Positions 1 through 10,761 of a DNA stretch of 40,356 bases are shown here, piece after piece. The notes under the pieces are model-generated. The model saw nothing but the letters and a program-made list of their open reading frames with translations. It had not been told where the DNA came from and made no database searches. The stretch comes from Xanthomonas euvesicatoria pv. euvesicatoria (GTDB lineage: Bacteria; Pseudomonadota; Gammaproteobacteria; Xanthomonadales; Xanthomonadaceae), in contig NZ_JAJIUJ010000109.1 in the NCBI RefSeq assembly GCF_020880415.1, positions 1 through 40,356 of the forward strand. Reading direction: 5' to 3'. Made by a program: the position numbers and the translations under genes. Each line of letters opens with the position of its first letter. The stretch's first letter is position 1.

Positions 1-314
1 TGCCTCAGCGGGCAGGGCCAGTATCGAAATCCACGGGGTGCCGAAATTCTGCTGTTCGGCATAGCATTGAATATGCTTTTCAGCGTATTCGATTATTCTT
101 TAAGTGGTTGAAATGTTTGGGCGTGTGACCGTTTTATCGTGCCCAATGCAATGTCGCTTGATGCGACCGGCATGAGCGCATCCAGACGCCGTCGGTCATC
201 GATGCCGTGGCGCGCGGCTCGGCCGCTCACGCGCGTTCCCGCAGGGGCCGAGCGCAGTTGCGGCCCGGTGGCTCACCAGGCGACGCACAGAGCTGCCTCA
301 CTGGCGAACCGCCA
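1..314. other. Left-edge region without a confident gene
   Basis: No convincing complete gene is seen. A + strand frame is open from base 1 to a TGA at 109-111 (36 codons, including a hydrophobic ILLFGIALNMLFSVF run). It could be the 3' end of a gene lying to the left, but the codon bias is not typical of this genome and I do not recognise it. The short open frames from 139 onward are Arg/Ser-rich, as expected of noncoding GC-rich DNA. Confidence 0.4.
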
Positions 315-344
315 ACCAATCCCGAATGCCCGTTCCCAATCCCG
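315..344. repeat. GATTCCC-type dispersed repeat, single arm
   Basis: Three imperfect copies of a (C)CAATCCCG / GAATGCCCG unit lie in tandem. They resemble the arms of the palindromic repeats at 10678-10706, 26346-26457 and 29403-29504. Only one arm is recognisable here, just upstream of the gap promoter region. Confidence 0.45.
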
Positions 345-379
345 GCCCACAACAACACGGCTGCAGACAGTGACGCTGC

Positions 380-1438
<1,059 letters not shown>

Positions 1439-1462
1439 GTGTCTGGCGCAGTGATGAGACAG

Positions 1463-1485
1463 GCCCCGGCATGCCGGGGCTTTTT
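1463..1485 (+). terminator. Rho-independent terminator after gap
   Basis: The hairpin GCCCCGGC-AT-GCCGGGGC (1463-1480) is followed by five T at 1481-1485, 24 bases after the gap stop. It isolates gap from the next gene. Confidence 0.9.
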
Positions 1486-1647
1486 CATTTGTGGGCGATG
1501 GATGTTGCGTTTCTTGCACTGCGACGCCTTCGGCGGCTGCCCGGAAGTGGACTTTGCTGGACTCACGTGCGCTAATTTGCACGCACGGCGGCCGTTCCCG
1601 TGTCGTGTACGAAGGATCGGGGAACTCCATGGATCGAGAGAAGAGTG

Positions 1648-2118
1648 ATGAATAAGTTTTTGGCAGGCGCCCTGGCGCTGAGCGTGGTAGTTGCGTGTTC
1701 CGTGCCGTCCACCAGCTGGGCTGCAAAAAAGCAGACCGGGACGCCGGCCTGGATGAATGCCGATGGTGAGGTGATCAAGTCGTCCGATGTCGAGGCGGGC
1801 TACGGCGAGACCGTCAAGGGCATCAACGATTACGAAGGCGAAATCACCGGCAAGCCGGCGCCTGGCAGCAAGTTCACCCAGTTGAAAATCGGTATGCCGA
1901 TGAAGCAGGTCACCGACCTGATTGGTCAGCCGGACGACCAGGGTGCTTACGTGACCGGCAAGGCATTTATCCCGTTTTTCTTCGGTGGCGACCGCTACCG
2001 TTATGAAATGGCCTACAAGGGCCAGGGACGCCTGGTGTTCGCGGGCAAGTCGATGGGGACCGGCGGCAACCTGATCTGGATCATCCATAACAAGAACGAC
2101 AGCGGTTACCGCGAATAA
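1648..2118 (+). CDS. Putative exported SmpA/OmlA-like lipoprotein
   Basis: A 156-residue protein of unknown specific role. The N-terminus is a clear export signal: MNK, a hydrophobic run, then VVAC (Cys17), which fits a lipobox; a later SWA-AK site would also suit signal peptidase I. The C-terminal half has the LKIGMPMKQVTDLIGQP pattern and a predicted beta segment ending RLVFAG, resembling the SmpA/OmlA (BamE-like) fold. By inference it is a small periplasmic or outer-membrane-anchored protein. ATG 1648 is preferred over an upstream in-frame ATG at 1600, because only this start places the signal peptide at the N-terminus. It stands alone between two terminators. Confidence 0.8.
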   Translation: MNKFLAGALALSVVVACSVPSTSWAAKKQTGTPAWMNADGEVIKSSDVEAGYGETVKGINDYEGEITGKPAPGSKFTQLKIGMPMKQVTDLIGQPDDQGAYVTGKAFIPFFFGGDRYRYEMAYKGQGRLVFAGKSMGTGGNLIWIIHNKNDSGYRE

Positions 2119-2128
2119 TCGTTCAAAG

Positions 2129-2150
2129 CGCCCGGTTTTCCGGGCGTTTT
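2129..2150 (+). terminator. Rho-independent terminator
   Basis: The stem CGCCCGG/CCGGGCG (2129-2135 and 2140-2146) has a TTTT loop and is followed by TTTTCTT. It lies 10 bases after the stop of the small lipoprotein-like gene. Confidence 0.9.
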
Positions 2151-2298
2151 CTTGTGTGATGCATCCACGCAAGCACGCGTGCGACTGCAGCTTGCCGACG
2201 CTCCATCCGTCGTCTGAGCGAGAGGCTGGCTGCCCAGCCGTAGCCCGAGGCTGTATGGTGCGCGCATTCGACTGGACGCCGGCTCGGGGATTGCTGCG

Positions 2299-5144
2299 TT
2301 GGAAACGATAATCGTGTTGGTGGCCCTGGTGCTGCTCGCCGTGCCGGTGGGTGTGGTGATCGCGCTGGTGTGGATGGCTGGGCTGCGGCGACGGGTGGCG
2401 GCGCTGGAGCAGCGGCTTGCGCAGTGGCAGCGCAGTGGTGCCGGGCCTGCGGATGCGCCAGCGCAAGCACCCGCGGACGCGCAGGCAGGGCATGGGAACG
2501 ACCGGGCGAGGCGTCCGCTGTCGGCACTGGTCCGGGCTCCATTGCCGACGGCGATCTACCTGGGTACCGCACCTCCGATGCAGCGCGTCAGGCCGTTGGC
2601 TGGCAGGCGCCGGGCGCGGACCACGACGCGGTTGGCGTGTCTGCCTCGGCGGTGCCGCCACCGTTGCCGGCGCAGGCACCCGCAGAGGCGATGGCGCACA
2701 GTGCGATCGCGGGGTCGGAACGTCCCAGCCCGCAAGCGCAGGCGACGCGCGCCGAGCCGGCGCAACCGCAATCCGCACAATCGCAACCACCCCAGCCTCC
2801 GGCCGCGCCCAGCGCCATCGCGCGCGCGGCCAGCGCCTTGAAGCGTTGGTTCACCCAGGGCAATGTGCCGGTCAAGGTCGGCATGCTGGTGTTGTTGGCC
2901 GGCGTGGCGTCGCTGTTGAAGTACGCCAGCGACCAGGGCTGGATGCGCATGCCGATCGAGCTGCGCTTGGCCGGCATCAGCGTCCTGGCATTGGCCGGTC
3001 TGATCTTCGGTTGGAAGCAGCGCGCGCAGCGGCCGGGCTTTGCCTTGGCGTTGCAGGGCGGCGCCATCGGCGGCTTGTTGTTGACGGTGTTCGCGGCCTT
3101 CAAGTTGTACGGCTTGCTCGATGCCGGAACGGCGCTGGGCATCAGCATGGTGCTGATCGCAGGCATGTGCGTGCTGGCGGTGCTGCAGGATTCGCGCACG
3201 TTGGCGGTGCTGGGCGTGCTGGCCGGTTTTCTTGCGCCGATCTGGTTGTCTACCGGCAGCGGCAATCATGTCGCGCTGTTTTCGTACTACGCCGTACTCA
3301 ACGCCGGCATCGTGGCGATTGCATGGACACGCCCGTGGCGCGTGCTGAACCTGCTGGGGTTTGCTTTCACCTTCGGCATCGGCACCGTGTGGGGGGCGCT
3401 GCAGTACTCCCCGGCGAAATTCGCCACGACCGAGCCGTTCCTGTTGCTGTTTTTCGCCATGTACGTGGCGATTCCGGTCCTGCATGCGCGCCGCGGCGAC
3501 GGCAGTGCCGGCAGGCTCATCGATGGCAGCCTGTTGTTCGGAACGCCGCTCGTGGCCTTCGCGTTGCAGGCGCGCCTGCTTGAAGGCGATCGGCTGCCAT
3601 TGGCGTTGTGCGCGGTGGCGGTGGCAGCGTTGTACGCGGGCCTGGGCAGCTGGCTGCTGCGCCGCGCGTCCACGCGCGTGCTGGGCCAGGCGCACGCGAT
3701 GCTGGCGGTCGGGTTCGCAACCCTGGCCGTACCGCTGGCGCTGTCGGCACGTGCCACTGCGAGCGTGTTTGCGCTGGAAGGCGTGGGGTTGCTGTGGCTG
3801 GGGCTTGGCCAACAACGGCGGGTCTCGCAGGTCAGCGGTGTCGCGTTGCAGGTGTTTGCGGCGGTGGGTGTCGCGTTCGGCGTGGATGCCTGGCGCTACG
3901 ATGCGGTCGCGGTGGCCAACGCAACCTGCATGAGTACCGTGCTGCTGGCGCTTGCCGGCTGGGCCAGTGCCTGGTTCCTGCGCGATGCCGGGCATCGGCG
4001 GCGTGCGCTGTTGGCATATCTGTGGGGACTGGGCTGGTGGACGCTGTGCGGCGTGCACGAGATCGTGCGTTTTGCCGATCTGCGTAGCGAGCCGGATCTG
4101 CTGCTGGGCTTGGTCGCACTCAGTGTATGGCTGGCGGCCGAAGTGCATCGCCGCCGTCCTGCAGCGGCGCTGGTATGGACGGTGATGTCTGGTCTGGCGC
4201 TGGCGGCGCCATTGGCGCTGTGGCAGGGCGCTGCGCACACCCAGCCATTCGCGCATTGGGGCGCGCTGGCATGGGGTGTGTTTGCGGTGGCGGGTGCGCG
4301 TGCGCTGTGGTGCTTGCGCACGCAGCAAGGCGCTGGCGCGATGGCGGCGCAGTTCATCTGGTGGCTGCTGTGGCCGTTGGTCATCTCGTTGGGCGCGGCC
4401 TGGCTGGCCGATGCGTTCTTGTTGGCCAATGGCTGGCGTTGCGCCTTGCTGGCGGCGCCGTGGTTGCTGGTGGCGACGCTGGGGCTGTTGCGCTGGCCGT
4501 GGCTGGCCTGGCCGCAGGCAACCGCCTTCGATCCTGCACGCAACGCATTGCTGGGTTGCGTGTTTGCGGTGTTGGGACTCGGCTGGCTGCTCGCGTTGCT
4601 GGACCCGGTGAGCGCTGCACCGTTGCCCTGGCTGCCGGTGCTCAACCCCGCCGAGCTGGCGCAATTGGCGGTTCTTGCCCTGCTTGTGCGCTGGGCCTGG
4701 TCGGCACCTGCGCCGACATCGCTGCAGCATTGGCGGGTGACCGCGCTGGGTGTGCTGGGTTGGGCGTTGATCACCGGCAGTACCTTGCACAGCGTGCATC
4801 ACTGGGGCGGCGTGCCATGGGATTCCGCGCTGATCGGCACCACCTTCTCGCAGACCAGCCTCACCATCGTCTGGAGCGTGCTGGGCGTGCTGGGCTGGGT
4901 GATCGGCTCGCGCCGTGGGCAACGCGGGCTGTGGCTGGGTGGCGCATTGCTGATGGGGCTGGTCCTGGCGAAGTTGGTGTTGGTCGACCGCCAGCATCTG
5001 GGCAACTTACTCGGCATCGGCTCGTTCATGGCCTATGGTCTGTTGTGCACCGTGGTGGGCTATCTGGCGCCGGCGCCGCCGCGTGCGGTCGCGACCGAAG
5101 GTCATGCTGTCCAAGAGAACGGCGTCGAAGAGGATCAGGCATGA
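2299..5144 (+). CDS. DUF2339 multi-spanning membrane protein, apparent frameshift near N-terminus
   Basis: A very hydrophobic protein of about 945 residues if read through a frame change. The first frame starts at TTG 2299 (GGGGA at 2286-2290 upstream) and gives METIIVLVALVLLAVP, a membrane anchor, then a coiled coil LRRRVAALEQRLAQW, which is the usual N-terminus of DUF2339 proteins. The rest of the protein, a Pro/Ala/Gln-rich linker and then some 20 or more hydrophobic segments starting near 2865 (NVPVKVGMLVLLAGVASLLKY), lies in another frame, open from GTG 2370 to 5144. The switch is somewhere around 2485-2540. If the sequence is right, only a truncated peptide or an N-terminally altered protein is made. 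The stop overlaps the start of the DUF3999 gene (ATGA), so the two form an operon. The function is unknown; the pair is often together and is thought to act at the envelope. Confidence 0.8.
2485..2540 (+). other. Probable frameshift site in the DUF2339 gene
   Basis: Left of this interval the plausible protein frame is the one starting at 2299. Right of it that frame turns Arg-rich, while the frame one base back becomes plausible (SAVGTGPGSIADGD and onward). A net loss of one base, or gain of two, would explain it. GGG runs near 2488-2497 are candidate sites. The exact base cannot be fixed from this sequence alone. Confidence 0.65.
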
Positions 5145-6499
5145 ACACGATGCGATGGGCACTGCTGCTGATACTGATGCCGCTGCTGGCGCAGGCCGCC
5201 GATGTGCGGCAGGACTACCGCCAGCAGTGGCCGCTGCAGGTCACTGGCGCGGATGTCGGCCTCTATCAGGTGAGCTTGGATGCGGCGGTGTATCGCACCG
5301 CGCACGACGCGGCGTTGCGCGATGTCACGGTGATCGATGCGCGTGGACAAGAGCTGCCCACCGCCTGGCTGCCGATGGATGCAGCACCGGCGGCTGCGGT
5401 ACGCCGTCAGCGCCTGCCCCTGTTTGCGCTGCCGGCCGGTGCCGCGCCGGCCAACGGCGACCTGCAGTTGATTGCCGAGCGCGACGCCAGTGGTGCGGTG
5501 CGCCGCCTGGAAGGTCGCTTTGCGACCGGGGCTGTCGCTGCGGGCCGTGGTGTGAGCTGGCTGATCGATGCCAGCGCGCTGCGCGATCGCCCGCGTGCGC
5601 TGGTGCTGGATTGGGAGGGCGACATGCCGGTGCAGGCCCAGGTGCGTGTGGAAGGCAGCGACGATCTGCGCGACTGGCGCGTGCTCGTCTCCAGCGCCAC
5701 GATCATGGCGCTGGACAATCAGGCGCAGCGACTGCAGCAGCGTCGTATCGCCCTGGACGATGGTGCGCGTTACTTGCGCCTGGTCACCGCATCGGGCGAG
5801 CTGCCGGCATTACGCATGGTCGAGGCGGAGCTGGATGGCGTCGCCATTTCCACACCGCCGCAGTGGCTGGACTTGCCAGGCACCGCAAGAGATGCGGCGC
5901 TGGTGTATGCCTTGCCCGGTCGCTTTCCGATCAGCCAACTGGATGTCGGCGGCAGTCAGGCCGAGGCGGTCGAGTGGATCGTGGCAAGTCGCGATAGCGA
6001 CGATGCGCCGTGGCTGCAACGTGCCGGCCCCTGGTTGGCGTATCGACTGGGCCAGGGCACGGCAGCCGCGTCGCCGCCGCAACTGCTGACTGCCCCCGTG
6101 CGCGATCGCCAATGGCGGTTGGTCGCCGCCCAGGGGCGCAGCACCGCCGTGCCGACGCTGCGCGTCGGGTACCAACCGGAGCGGTTGATGTTTCTCGCCC
6201 AGGGCCGGCCGCCATATGCGCTGGTCGCCGGCAGCGCGCGGGCGCAGCGCACCGACGCACCACTGGGCGCAATGCTGCAGGCACTGCGGCGCGAACGCGG
6301 CGCACGGTGGCAGCCGGCGCAGGCCCGCCTGGCTGCGCAGGCACAGCCGCTGGCGGGGGATGCCGCGTTGCAACCGGCCGCCGCGCCGCGCGACTGGAAG
6401 CGTTGGCTGCTGTGGGGTCTGTTGGTCGGTGGCGCCTTGCTGGTCGGCGGTTTCGCGGTGAGCCTGTTGCGTAGCGCATCGGCCAATCGCAACGGCTGA
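5141..6499 (+). CDS. DUF3999 family exported, membrane-anchored protein
   Basis: A 452-residue protein. Residues 1-20 (MNTMRWALLLILMPLLAQAA) form a signal peptide, followed by a long beta-rich extracytoplasmic region (DYRQQWPLQV, then several WRVLVSSAT-like strands). A single transmembrane segment lies near the C-terminus (WLLWGLLVGGALLVGGFAVS) with a short cytoplasmic tail. This architecture and its position directly after a DUF2339 gene match the DUF3999 family, whose biochemical role is not known. The start ATG at 5141 overlaps the upstream stop codon by four bases, so translation is probably coupled. Sequence quality looks intact. The function of the pair in the envelope is inferred only from topology and co-occurrence. 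Confidence 0.85.
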   Translation: MNTMRWALLLILMPLLAQAADVRQDYRQQWPLQVTGADVGLYQVSLDAAVYRTAHDAALRDVTVIDARGQELPTAWLPMDAAPAAAVRRQRLPLFALPAGAAPANGDLQLIAERDASGAVRRLEGRFATGAVAAGRGVSWLIDASALRDRPRALVLDWEGDMPVQAQVRVEGSDDLRDWRVLVSSATIMALDNQAQRLQQRRIALDDGARYLRLVTASGELPALRMVEAELDGVAISTPPQWLDLPGTARDAALVYALPGRFPISQLDVGGSQAEAVEWIVASRDSDDAPWLQRAGPWLAYRLGQGTAAASPPQLLTAPVRDRQWRLVAAQGRSTAVPTLRVGYQPERLMFLAQGRPPYALVAGSARAQRTDAPLGAMLQALRRERGARWQPAQARLAAQAQPLAGDAALQPAAAPRDWKRWLLWGLLVGGALLVGGFAVSLLRSASANRNG

Positions 6500-6815
6500 T
6501 CGCGCCCGCTTCGCATGGCGGTTTGCCGCTGCGGCGCGAAGGTCGGACAATGGGCGTCCCCCGTGACCAAGGCAGCCGTATTGCCCGTCGTGTTCGACCA
6601 AGCATCCCGCGCCTTGCCAGCCGTCCTGGCGGCCTGGCGCGTGGTGGGTAACCGGCGCTGCGCGGTCCACATGCGGGCGCAACGAAGGCGCGATGGCGAC
6701 CCACAGCCGGTTGCCGCTAAGGCAAAGCGCTCACAATGTTTGCACCGGCGCCTCTGCTGGGTGCGTCTGCATGTCCATTCCCATTCCCCCTCCCTAGACC
6801 GAACGAGCTGAGCCC
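6500..6815. other. Intergenic region upstream of pgk
   Basis: No gene, terminator with a T-run or repeat is recognised in these 316 bases. A + strand open frame at 6515-6811 has no family signature and rare codon use. The pgk promoter presumably lies in the right half, but no clear -35/-10 pair is seen. Confidence 0.5.
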
Positions 6816-7991
6816 ATGTCCATTGTCCGCATGACCGACCTCGATCTCTCCGGCAAGCGCGTGCTGATCCGCCAGGATCTCAACGTGCCGATCGACAACG
6901 GCCAGATCACCTCCGAACAGCGCATCACCGCCTCGGTGCCCACCATCAAGCTGGCGCTGGAAAAAGGCGCGGCCGTGATGGTGACCTCGCACCTGGGCCG
7001 CCCCAAGGAAGGCAGCTGGACCGAAGAAGATTCGCTGGCGCCGGTGGCCACGCGCCTGGCCGCGTTGCTGGGCGTGGACGTGCCGCTGGTGCGCGACTGG
7101 GTCGACGGCGTGGACGTCGCGCCGGGCCAGGTGGTGCTGCTGGAAAACTGCCGCATGAATGTCGGCGAGGGCAAGGACGATGAAACGCTGGCGCGCAAGT
7201 ATGCGGCGTTGTGCGACGTGTTCGTGATGGATGCCTTCGGCACCGCGCACCGTGCGCAGGCCTCCACGCATGGCGTGATCCGCTTCGCGCCGGTCGCCGC
7301 AGGCGGCCCGCTGTTGATGGCCGAACTCGACGCCCTGGCCAAGGCGCTGGACAACCCGGCCAAGCCCCTGCTGGCGATCGTCGCCGGCAGCAAGGTCTCG
7401 ACCAAGTTGGAGTTGCTGTCCAACCTGGTCAACAAGGTCGACCAACTGATCGTCGGCGGCGGCATCGCCAACACCTTCATCGCCGCGGCCGGGCATGCCG
7501 TGGGCAAGTCGTTGAACGAGCCGGACTTGATCCCGACCGCCAACCAGATCGTGGCCGATGCCAAGGCGCGTGGCGCCGAGATTCCGCTGCCCACCGATGT
7601 GGTCGTTGCCAAGCAGTTCCTGCCCGATGCGCAGGCCAGCGTGAAGTCGCTGGACGCGGTCGACGCGGACGATCTGATCCTGGATATCGGCCCGCACACC
7701 GCGCAGCGCTACGCCGAGCTGATCGCCAGTGCCGGTACCGTGGTGTGGAACGGGCCGGTGGGCGTCTTCGAATTCGAGTCCTTCAGCCACGGCACCGAAA
7801 CGCTGGCGCGCGCGATCGCCAGTTCCAAGGCGTTCTCGATCGCCGGCGGTGGCGACACCCTGGCCGCAGTGGACAAATACGACATCGCCCAGGAGGTCAC
7901 CTACATTTCCACGGGTGGCGGTGCGTTCCTGGAGTTTCTGGAAGGCAAGACCTTGCCGGCGGTGGCCGCACTCCAGGCCCGCGGTCAGTGA
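6816..7991 (+). CDS. pgk: Phosphoglycerate kinase
   Basis: This 391-residue enzyme transfers the acyl phosphate of 1,3-bisphosphoglycerate to ADP, giving 3-phosphoglycerate and ATP in the cytoplasm. The N-terminal substrate-binding domain begins [18 protein letters not shown] and contains HLGRPKEG and the [12 protein letters not shown] loop. The C-terminal nucleotide domain has [25 protein letters not shown] and the glycine-rich [21 protein letters not shown] motifs. Length and motifs are normal. The TGA stop at 7989-7991 overlaps the GTG start of the next gene, so pgk and the HAD phosphatase are cotranscribed. pyk follows, making a lower-glycolysis gene group. Confidence 0.97.
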   Translation: MSIVRMTDLDLSGKRVLIRQDLNVPIDNGQITSEQRITASVPTIKLALEKGAAVMVTSHLGRPKEGSWTEEDSLAPVATRLAALLGVDVPLVRDWVDGVDVAPGQVVLLENCRMNVGEGKDDETLARKYAALCDVFVMDAFGTAHRAQASTHGVIRFAPVAAGGPLLMAELDALAKALDNPAKPLLAIVAGSKVSTKLELLSNLVNKVDQLIVGGGIANTFIAAAGHAVGKSLNEPDLIPTANQIVADAKARGAEIPLPTDVVVAKQFLPDAQASVKSLDAVDADDLILDIGPHTAQRYAELIASAGTVVWNGPVGVFEFESFSHGTETLARAIASSKAFSIAGGGDTLAAVDKYDIAQEVTYISTGGGAFLEFLEGKTLPAVAALQARGQ

Positions 7992-8554
7992 GTGCAGCCA
8001 CGCTGTTTTTCGATCTGGACGGCACGCTGGTCGATTCGGAGCCAGGCATCGTTGCCAGCATCGTGCACGCCTTCGACGAACTCGGCCAGCCGCGTCCGTC
8101 GGCGCAGCGCGCGCTCGGGCTCTACCGCGCACGCTACGACGCGGTGGGCTGGACCGAACTCAGCGTGTTCGACGGCATCGGCGAGGTTGTCACCGGCCTG
8201 CAGCGCGCCGGTCATCGTCTGGCCGTGGTGACCTCGAAGAATGAGCGTTACGCGCGGCGCATCGTCGAGCATCTGCCCTTCGGTGCGTGCTTCGAGGAGG
8301 TGATCGGTGCCAGCGAAGACGGCGAACGTCGCTTCAAGCCGGACCTCATTGCCGAAGCGCTGCGCCGTTTGCAGATCGACAAGGCCGGCTGCGTGATGAT
8401 CGGTGACCGGCGCATGGATATCGACGGCGCCAATCACCACGGCATCCACAGCATTGGCGTGTTGTGGGGCTTCGGCGACGAGGGCGAATTGCGCGCCGCC
8501 GGTGCCGGTGCGCTGGCACGCACGCCGGCTGAATTGGCGGCGTTGCTTCAGTGA
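7988..8554 (+). CDS. HAD-superfamily phosphatase, shortened cap domain
   Basis: A 188-residue hydrolase of the phosphoglycolate phosphatase-like HAD group. Motif I is [11 protein letters not shown] (nucleophile Asp9, general acid Asp11), motif II VVTSKN, motif III Lys in RRFKPDL, and motif [12 protein letters not shown], so the Rossmann core is complete. Family members are usually 210-225 residues, with a helical cap containing a WIGPPL-type segment between the first helix and LYRARYD. Here QPRPSAQ runs straight into [11 protein letters not shown], as though about 30 residues were lost in frame. The GTG start at 7988 overlaps the pgk stop, indicating translational coupling. The substrate is unknown; removal of a phosphorylated by-product of glycolysis is a guess. 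The deletion may alter substrate choice or inactivate the enzyme. Confidence 0.88.
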   Translation: MSAATLFFDLDGTLVDSEPGIVASIVHAFDELGQPRPSAQRALGLYRARYDAVGWTELSVFDGIGEVVTGLQRAGHRLAVVTSKNERYARRIVEHLPFGACFEEVIGASEDGERRFKPDLIAEALRRLQIDKAGCVMIGDRRMDIDGANHHGIHSIGVLWGFGDEGELRAAGAGALARTPAELAALLQ

Positions 8555-8812
8555 TGGACAGTGCGCGTCGGCCGTTGCGTTCGCTTGGTCGCCGCGCCTG
8601 CAGTTGCGGTTCGCAGCGCGCAGAACACTCTTCACCGTCGCCGGGTTAGGGTGGCGACCGTTCGCATTGCTCATGGCAGCGCGGGCGCAGGCGTACGTAC
8701 TGTCCCGCACTGTCTATAAGACATGCCGGAATCGGAGGAAGGCTATGCCGCAATGCCATCCTCGGTACGTGACGTGTGTGTTAAGTTTCGCGGCTTTTAC
8801 AGGGAGGCCATC

Positions 8813-10279
8813 ATGAAAGAACGTCAACGCCGCACCAAGATCCTCGCCACCCTCGGACCGGCAACGGATGCGCCCGGTGTGCTGGATACGCTGTTCAAGG
8901 CGGGCGTCAACGTGGTGCGCCTCAACTTCAGCCATGGCGACCCCTCTGGCCAGGCCAAGCGCGCCGCCGAAGTACGTGCCGCTGCAGCCCGCGTCGGTGC
9001 CGAGGTCGGCATCCTGGCCGACTTGCCAGGCCCGAAGATCCGTATCGAACGGTTTGCCGAAGGCAAGATCAAGCTGACCATGGGCGATCGCTTCGACCTG
9101 GTGGCCGATGCCAACGCGCCGGCTGGCGACCAGACGCAGGTTGGCGTCAGCTATCTGGGGCTGCCGCAGGACGTGACCGCCGGCGACGTGCTGCTGCTCG
9201 ACGATGGCCTGATGCAGTTGCAGGTGACCGATGTGCAGGGCGAGCGCATCGTCACCAAGGTGTTGAACGATGGTGTGCTGTCCGACCGCAAGGGCCTCAA
9301 CAAGCAGGGCGGTGGTCTGTCGCTGGGCGCGTTGACCGAGCGCGACAAGGAACTGATCGGCATCGTGGCCAAGATCGGCGTGGACTTCATTGCGGTGTCG
9401 TTCTGTCGCAATGCGCAGGACATGCACGACGCGCGTCAGATCGCCCAGCAGCACGGCTGCGATGCGCAACTGGTGTCCAAGATCGAGCGCACCGAGGCGA
9501 TCGAAAACCTGGTCGAGATCGTCGAAGCCTCCGATGTGGTGATGGTGGCGCGTGGCGATCTGGGCGTTGAGATCGGTGACGCTGAATTGCCCGGCCTGCA
9601 GAAGAAGATCATTCGCGAATCGCTGGCGCAGAATAAGGTGGTGATCACTGCCACGCAGATGCTGCAGTCGATGGTCGAAAGCCCGATCCCTACCCGCGCC
9701 GAAGTGCTGGACGTGGCCAACGCGGTCATCGACGGTACCGATGCGGTGATGCTCTCGGCCGAGACCGCCGCCGGCGCCTATCCGGTGCGTGCGGTGGAAG
9801 CGATGGCGCGCATCTGCCTGGGGGCCGAACACCAGTTCGAATTCGACACCGATTTCGAAGCGGCGCAACGCAATCTGCAGCGCGCCGACCAAGCGATTGC
9901 GATGGCAACCATGTTCCTGTCCGAGCACATCGGCCTGGGCGGCGTGGTGGCGTTGACCGAATCCGGCGGCACGCCGCGCTTCCTGTCGCGCTTCCGCTCC
10001 AATATGCCGATCTACGCCTTCACCCGTCACGATGGCGCGCGCCGCCAGATGGCCATGATGCGTGGCGTGTTCCCGATCAGCTTCGACAGCCGCGGCCTGA
10101 CCCCGCGCGAAGCCGCGCGTGCGGCGATCCGTCTGCTGGTGGAGAACGAGCGCATGGGGCCTGGCGACCGCGTGGTCTTTACCAGTGGCGAGCACATGGA
10201 AACCCATGGCGCCACCAACACGCTGCGCCTGCTGGAAGTGGGCGAAGACGGTCGCGCCACCGGGCTGGGCGAGCTCTAA
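8813..10279 (+). CDS. pyk: Pyruvate kinase
   Basis: This 488-residue enzyme converts phosphoenolpyruvate and ADP to pyruvate and ATP. Visible motifs, in order, are RRTKILATLGPAT, VVRLNFSHG, DLPGPKIRIERF, VDFIAVSFCRNAQDM, the active-site SKIERTEA (catalytic Lys), VMVARGDLGVEI, TQMLQSMVESPIPTRAEV and DGTDAVMLSAETAAG. The C-terminal alpha/beta domain (about 350-488) has ALTESGGTPRFLSRFRS. ATG 8813 is chosen because AGGGAGG (8801-8807) lies 5 bases upstream; longer in-frame starts at 8723 and 8753 lack such a site and extend beyond the family N-terminus. It lies downstream of pgk and the HAD gene with a 258-base gap, so it may have its own promoter. Identification is certain; the allosteric type is not determined. 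Confidence 0.97.
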   Translation: MKERQRRTKILATLGPATDAPGVLDTLFKAGVNVVRLNFSHGDPSGQAKRAAEVRAAAARVGAEVGILADLPGPKIRIERFAEGKIKLTMGDRFDLVADANAPAGDQTQVGVSYLGLPQDVTAGDVLLLDDGLMQLQVTDVQGERIVTKVLNDGVLSDRKGLNKQGGGLSLGALTERDKELIGIVAKIGVDFIAVSFCRNAQDMHDARQIAQQHGCDAQLVSKIERTEAIENLVEIVEASDVVMVARGDLGVEIGDAELPGLQKKIIRESLAQNKVVITATQMLQSMVESPIPTRAEVLDVANAVIDGTDAVMLSAETAAGAYPVRAVEAMARICLGAEHQFEFDTDFEAAQRNLQRADQAIAMATMFLSEHIGLGGVVALTESGGTPRFLSRFRSNMPIYAFTRHDGARRQMAMMRGVFPISFDSRGLTPREAARAAIRLLVENERMGPGDRVVFTSGEHMETHGATNTLRLLEVGEDGRATGLGEL

Positions 10280-10330
10280 CGCCTGTTGATTGCATCCGGC
10301 GCATGACCTGAGCCGGAACAGAGGCGACAC

Positions 10331-10358
10331 ACGACGGCGGCCCCAGGGCCGCCGTCGT
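10331..10358. repeat. Perfect 13-bp inverted repeat after pyk
   Basis: ACGACGGCGGCCC (10331-10343) and its exact reverse complement (10346-10358) are separated by two bases, 51 bases past the pyk stop. It would form a very stable hairpin. There is no T-run on either side, so it may act as a 3' stabiliser or a factor-assisted terminator. Confidence 0.75.
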
Positions 10359-10761
10359 GCTGTGTGGCGACCTGGCCGCTGGACGCGCGCCCGGTCGTGA
10401 CCGGATCGTTGGTCAACGGCCGGATCCGGCAGGTACCCGGTCCCCACCACATCGCACGCGCGCTGCCGCAACGGTGCTGGTCATGGCGGAACAAGACGCT
10501 GTCTACGATGTAACGCACGTCGCAGGCGCAGCGCTATTGCGACGGACGAAGCAGCGACGCGGCCAACCCTCAAAAATGCCGGCTGACTCACGCATGGCTC
10601 CATATCAACGCGCCAGCGCAGTCATTGCAGCCATGCATCACGGCACCGCAAGCGCCGCGCCGCGCACCATGCTCAGCTTTCCCGATTCCCGATTCCCGAT
10701 TCCCGCGATGCGAGCATCACCACACATCCTGTCACGCAGATCACGTGTAATCGGTTGCAGG
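10359..10761. other. Gene-free region between pyk and fba
   Basis: About 400 bases with no supported gene. It contains one arm of the dispersed GATTCCC repeat (10678-10706). The + strand open frame from 10357 has no recognisable family and runs out of frame through the fba start, so it is treated as chance. Confidence 0.5.
10678..10706. repeat. GATTCCC-type dispersed repeat, single arm
   Basis: Three near-perfect tandem copies of CCCGATT in a row are followed by CCCG. The same unit forms the right arm of the palindromic copies at 26346-26457 and 29403-29504. No left arm is visible here. Confidence 0.65.

Noticed and set aside
2556..4997. 813-residue open frame antisense to the DUF2339 gene
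   Set aside because: Dominated by Gln, Arg and His, as produced by the complement of Leu/Ala-rich membrane codons; no domain visible.
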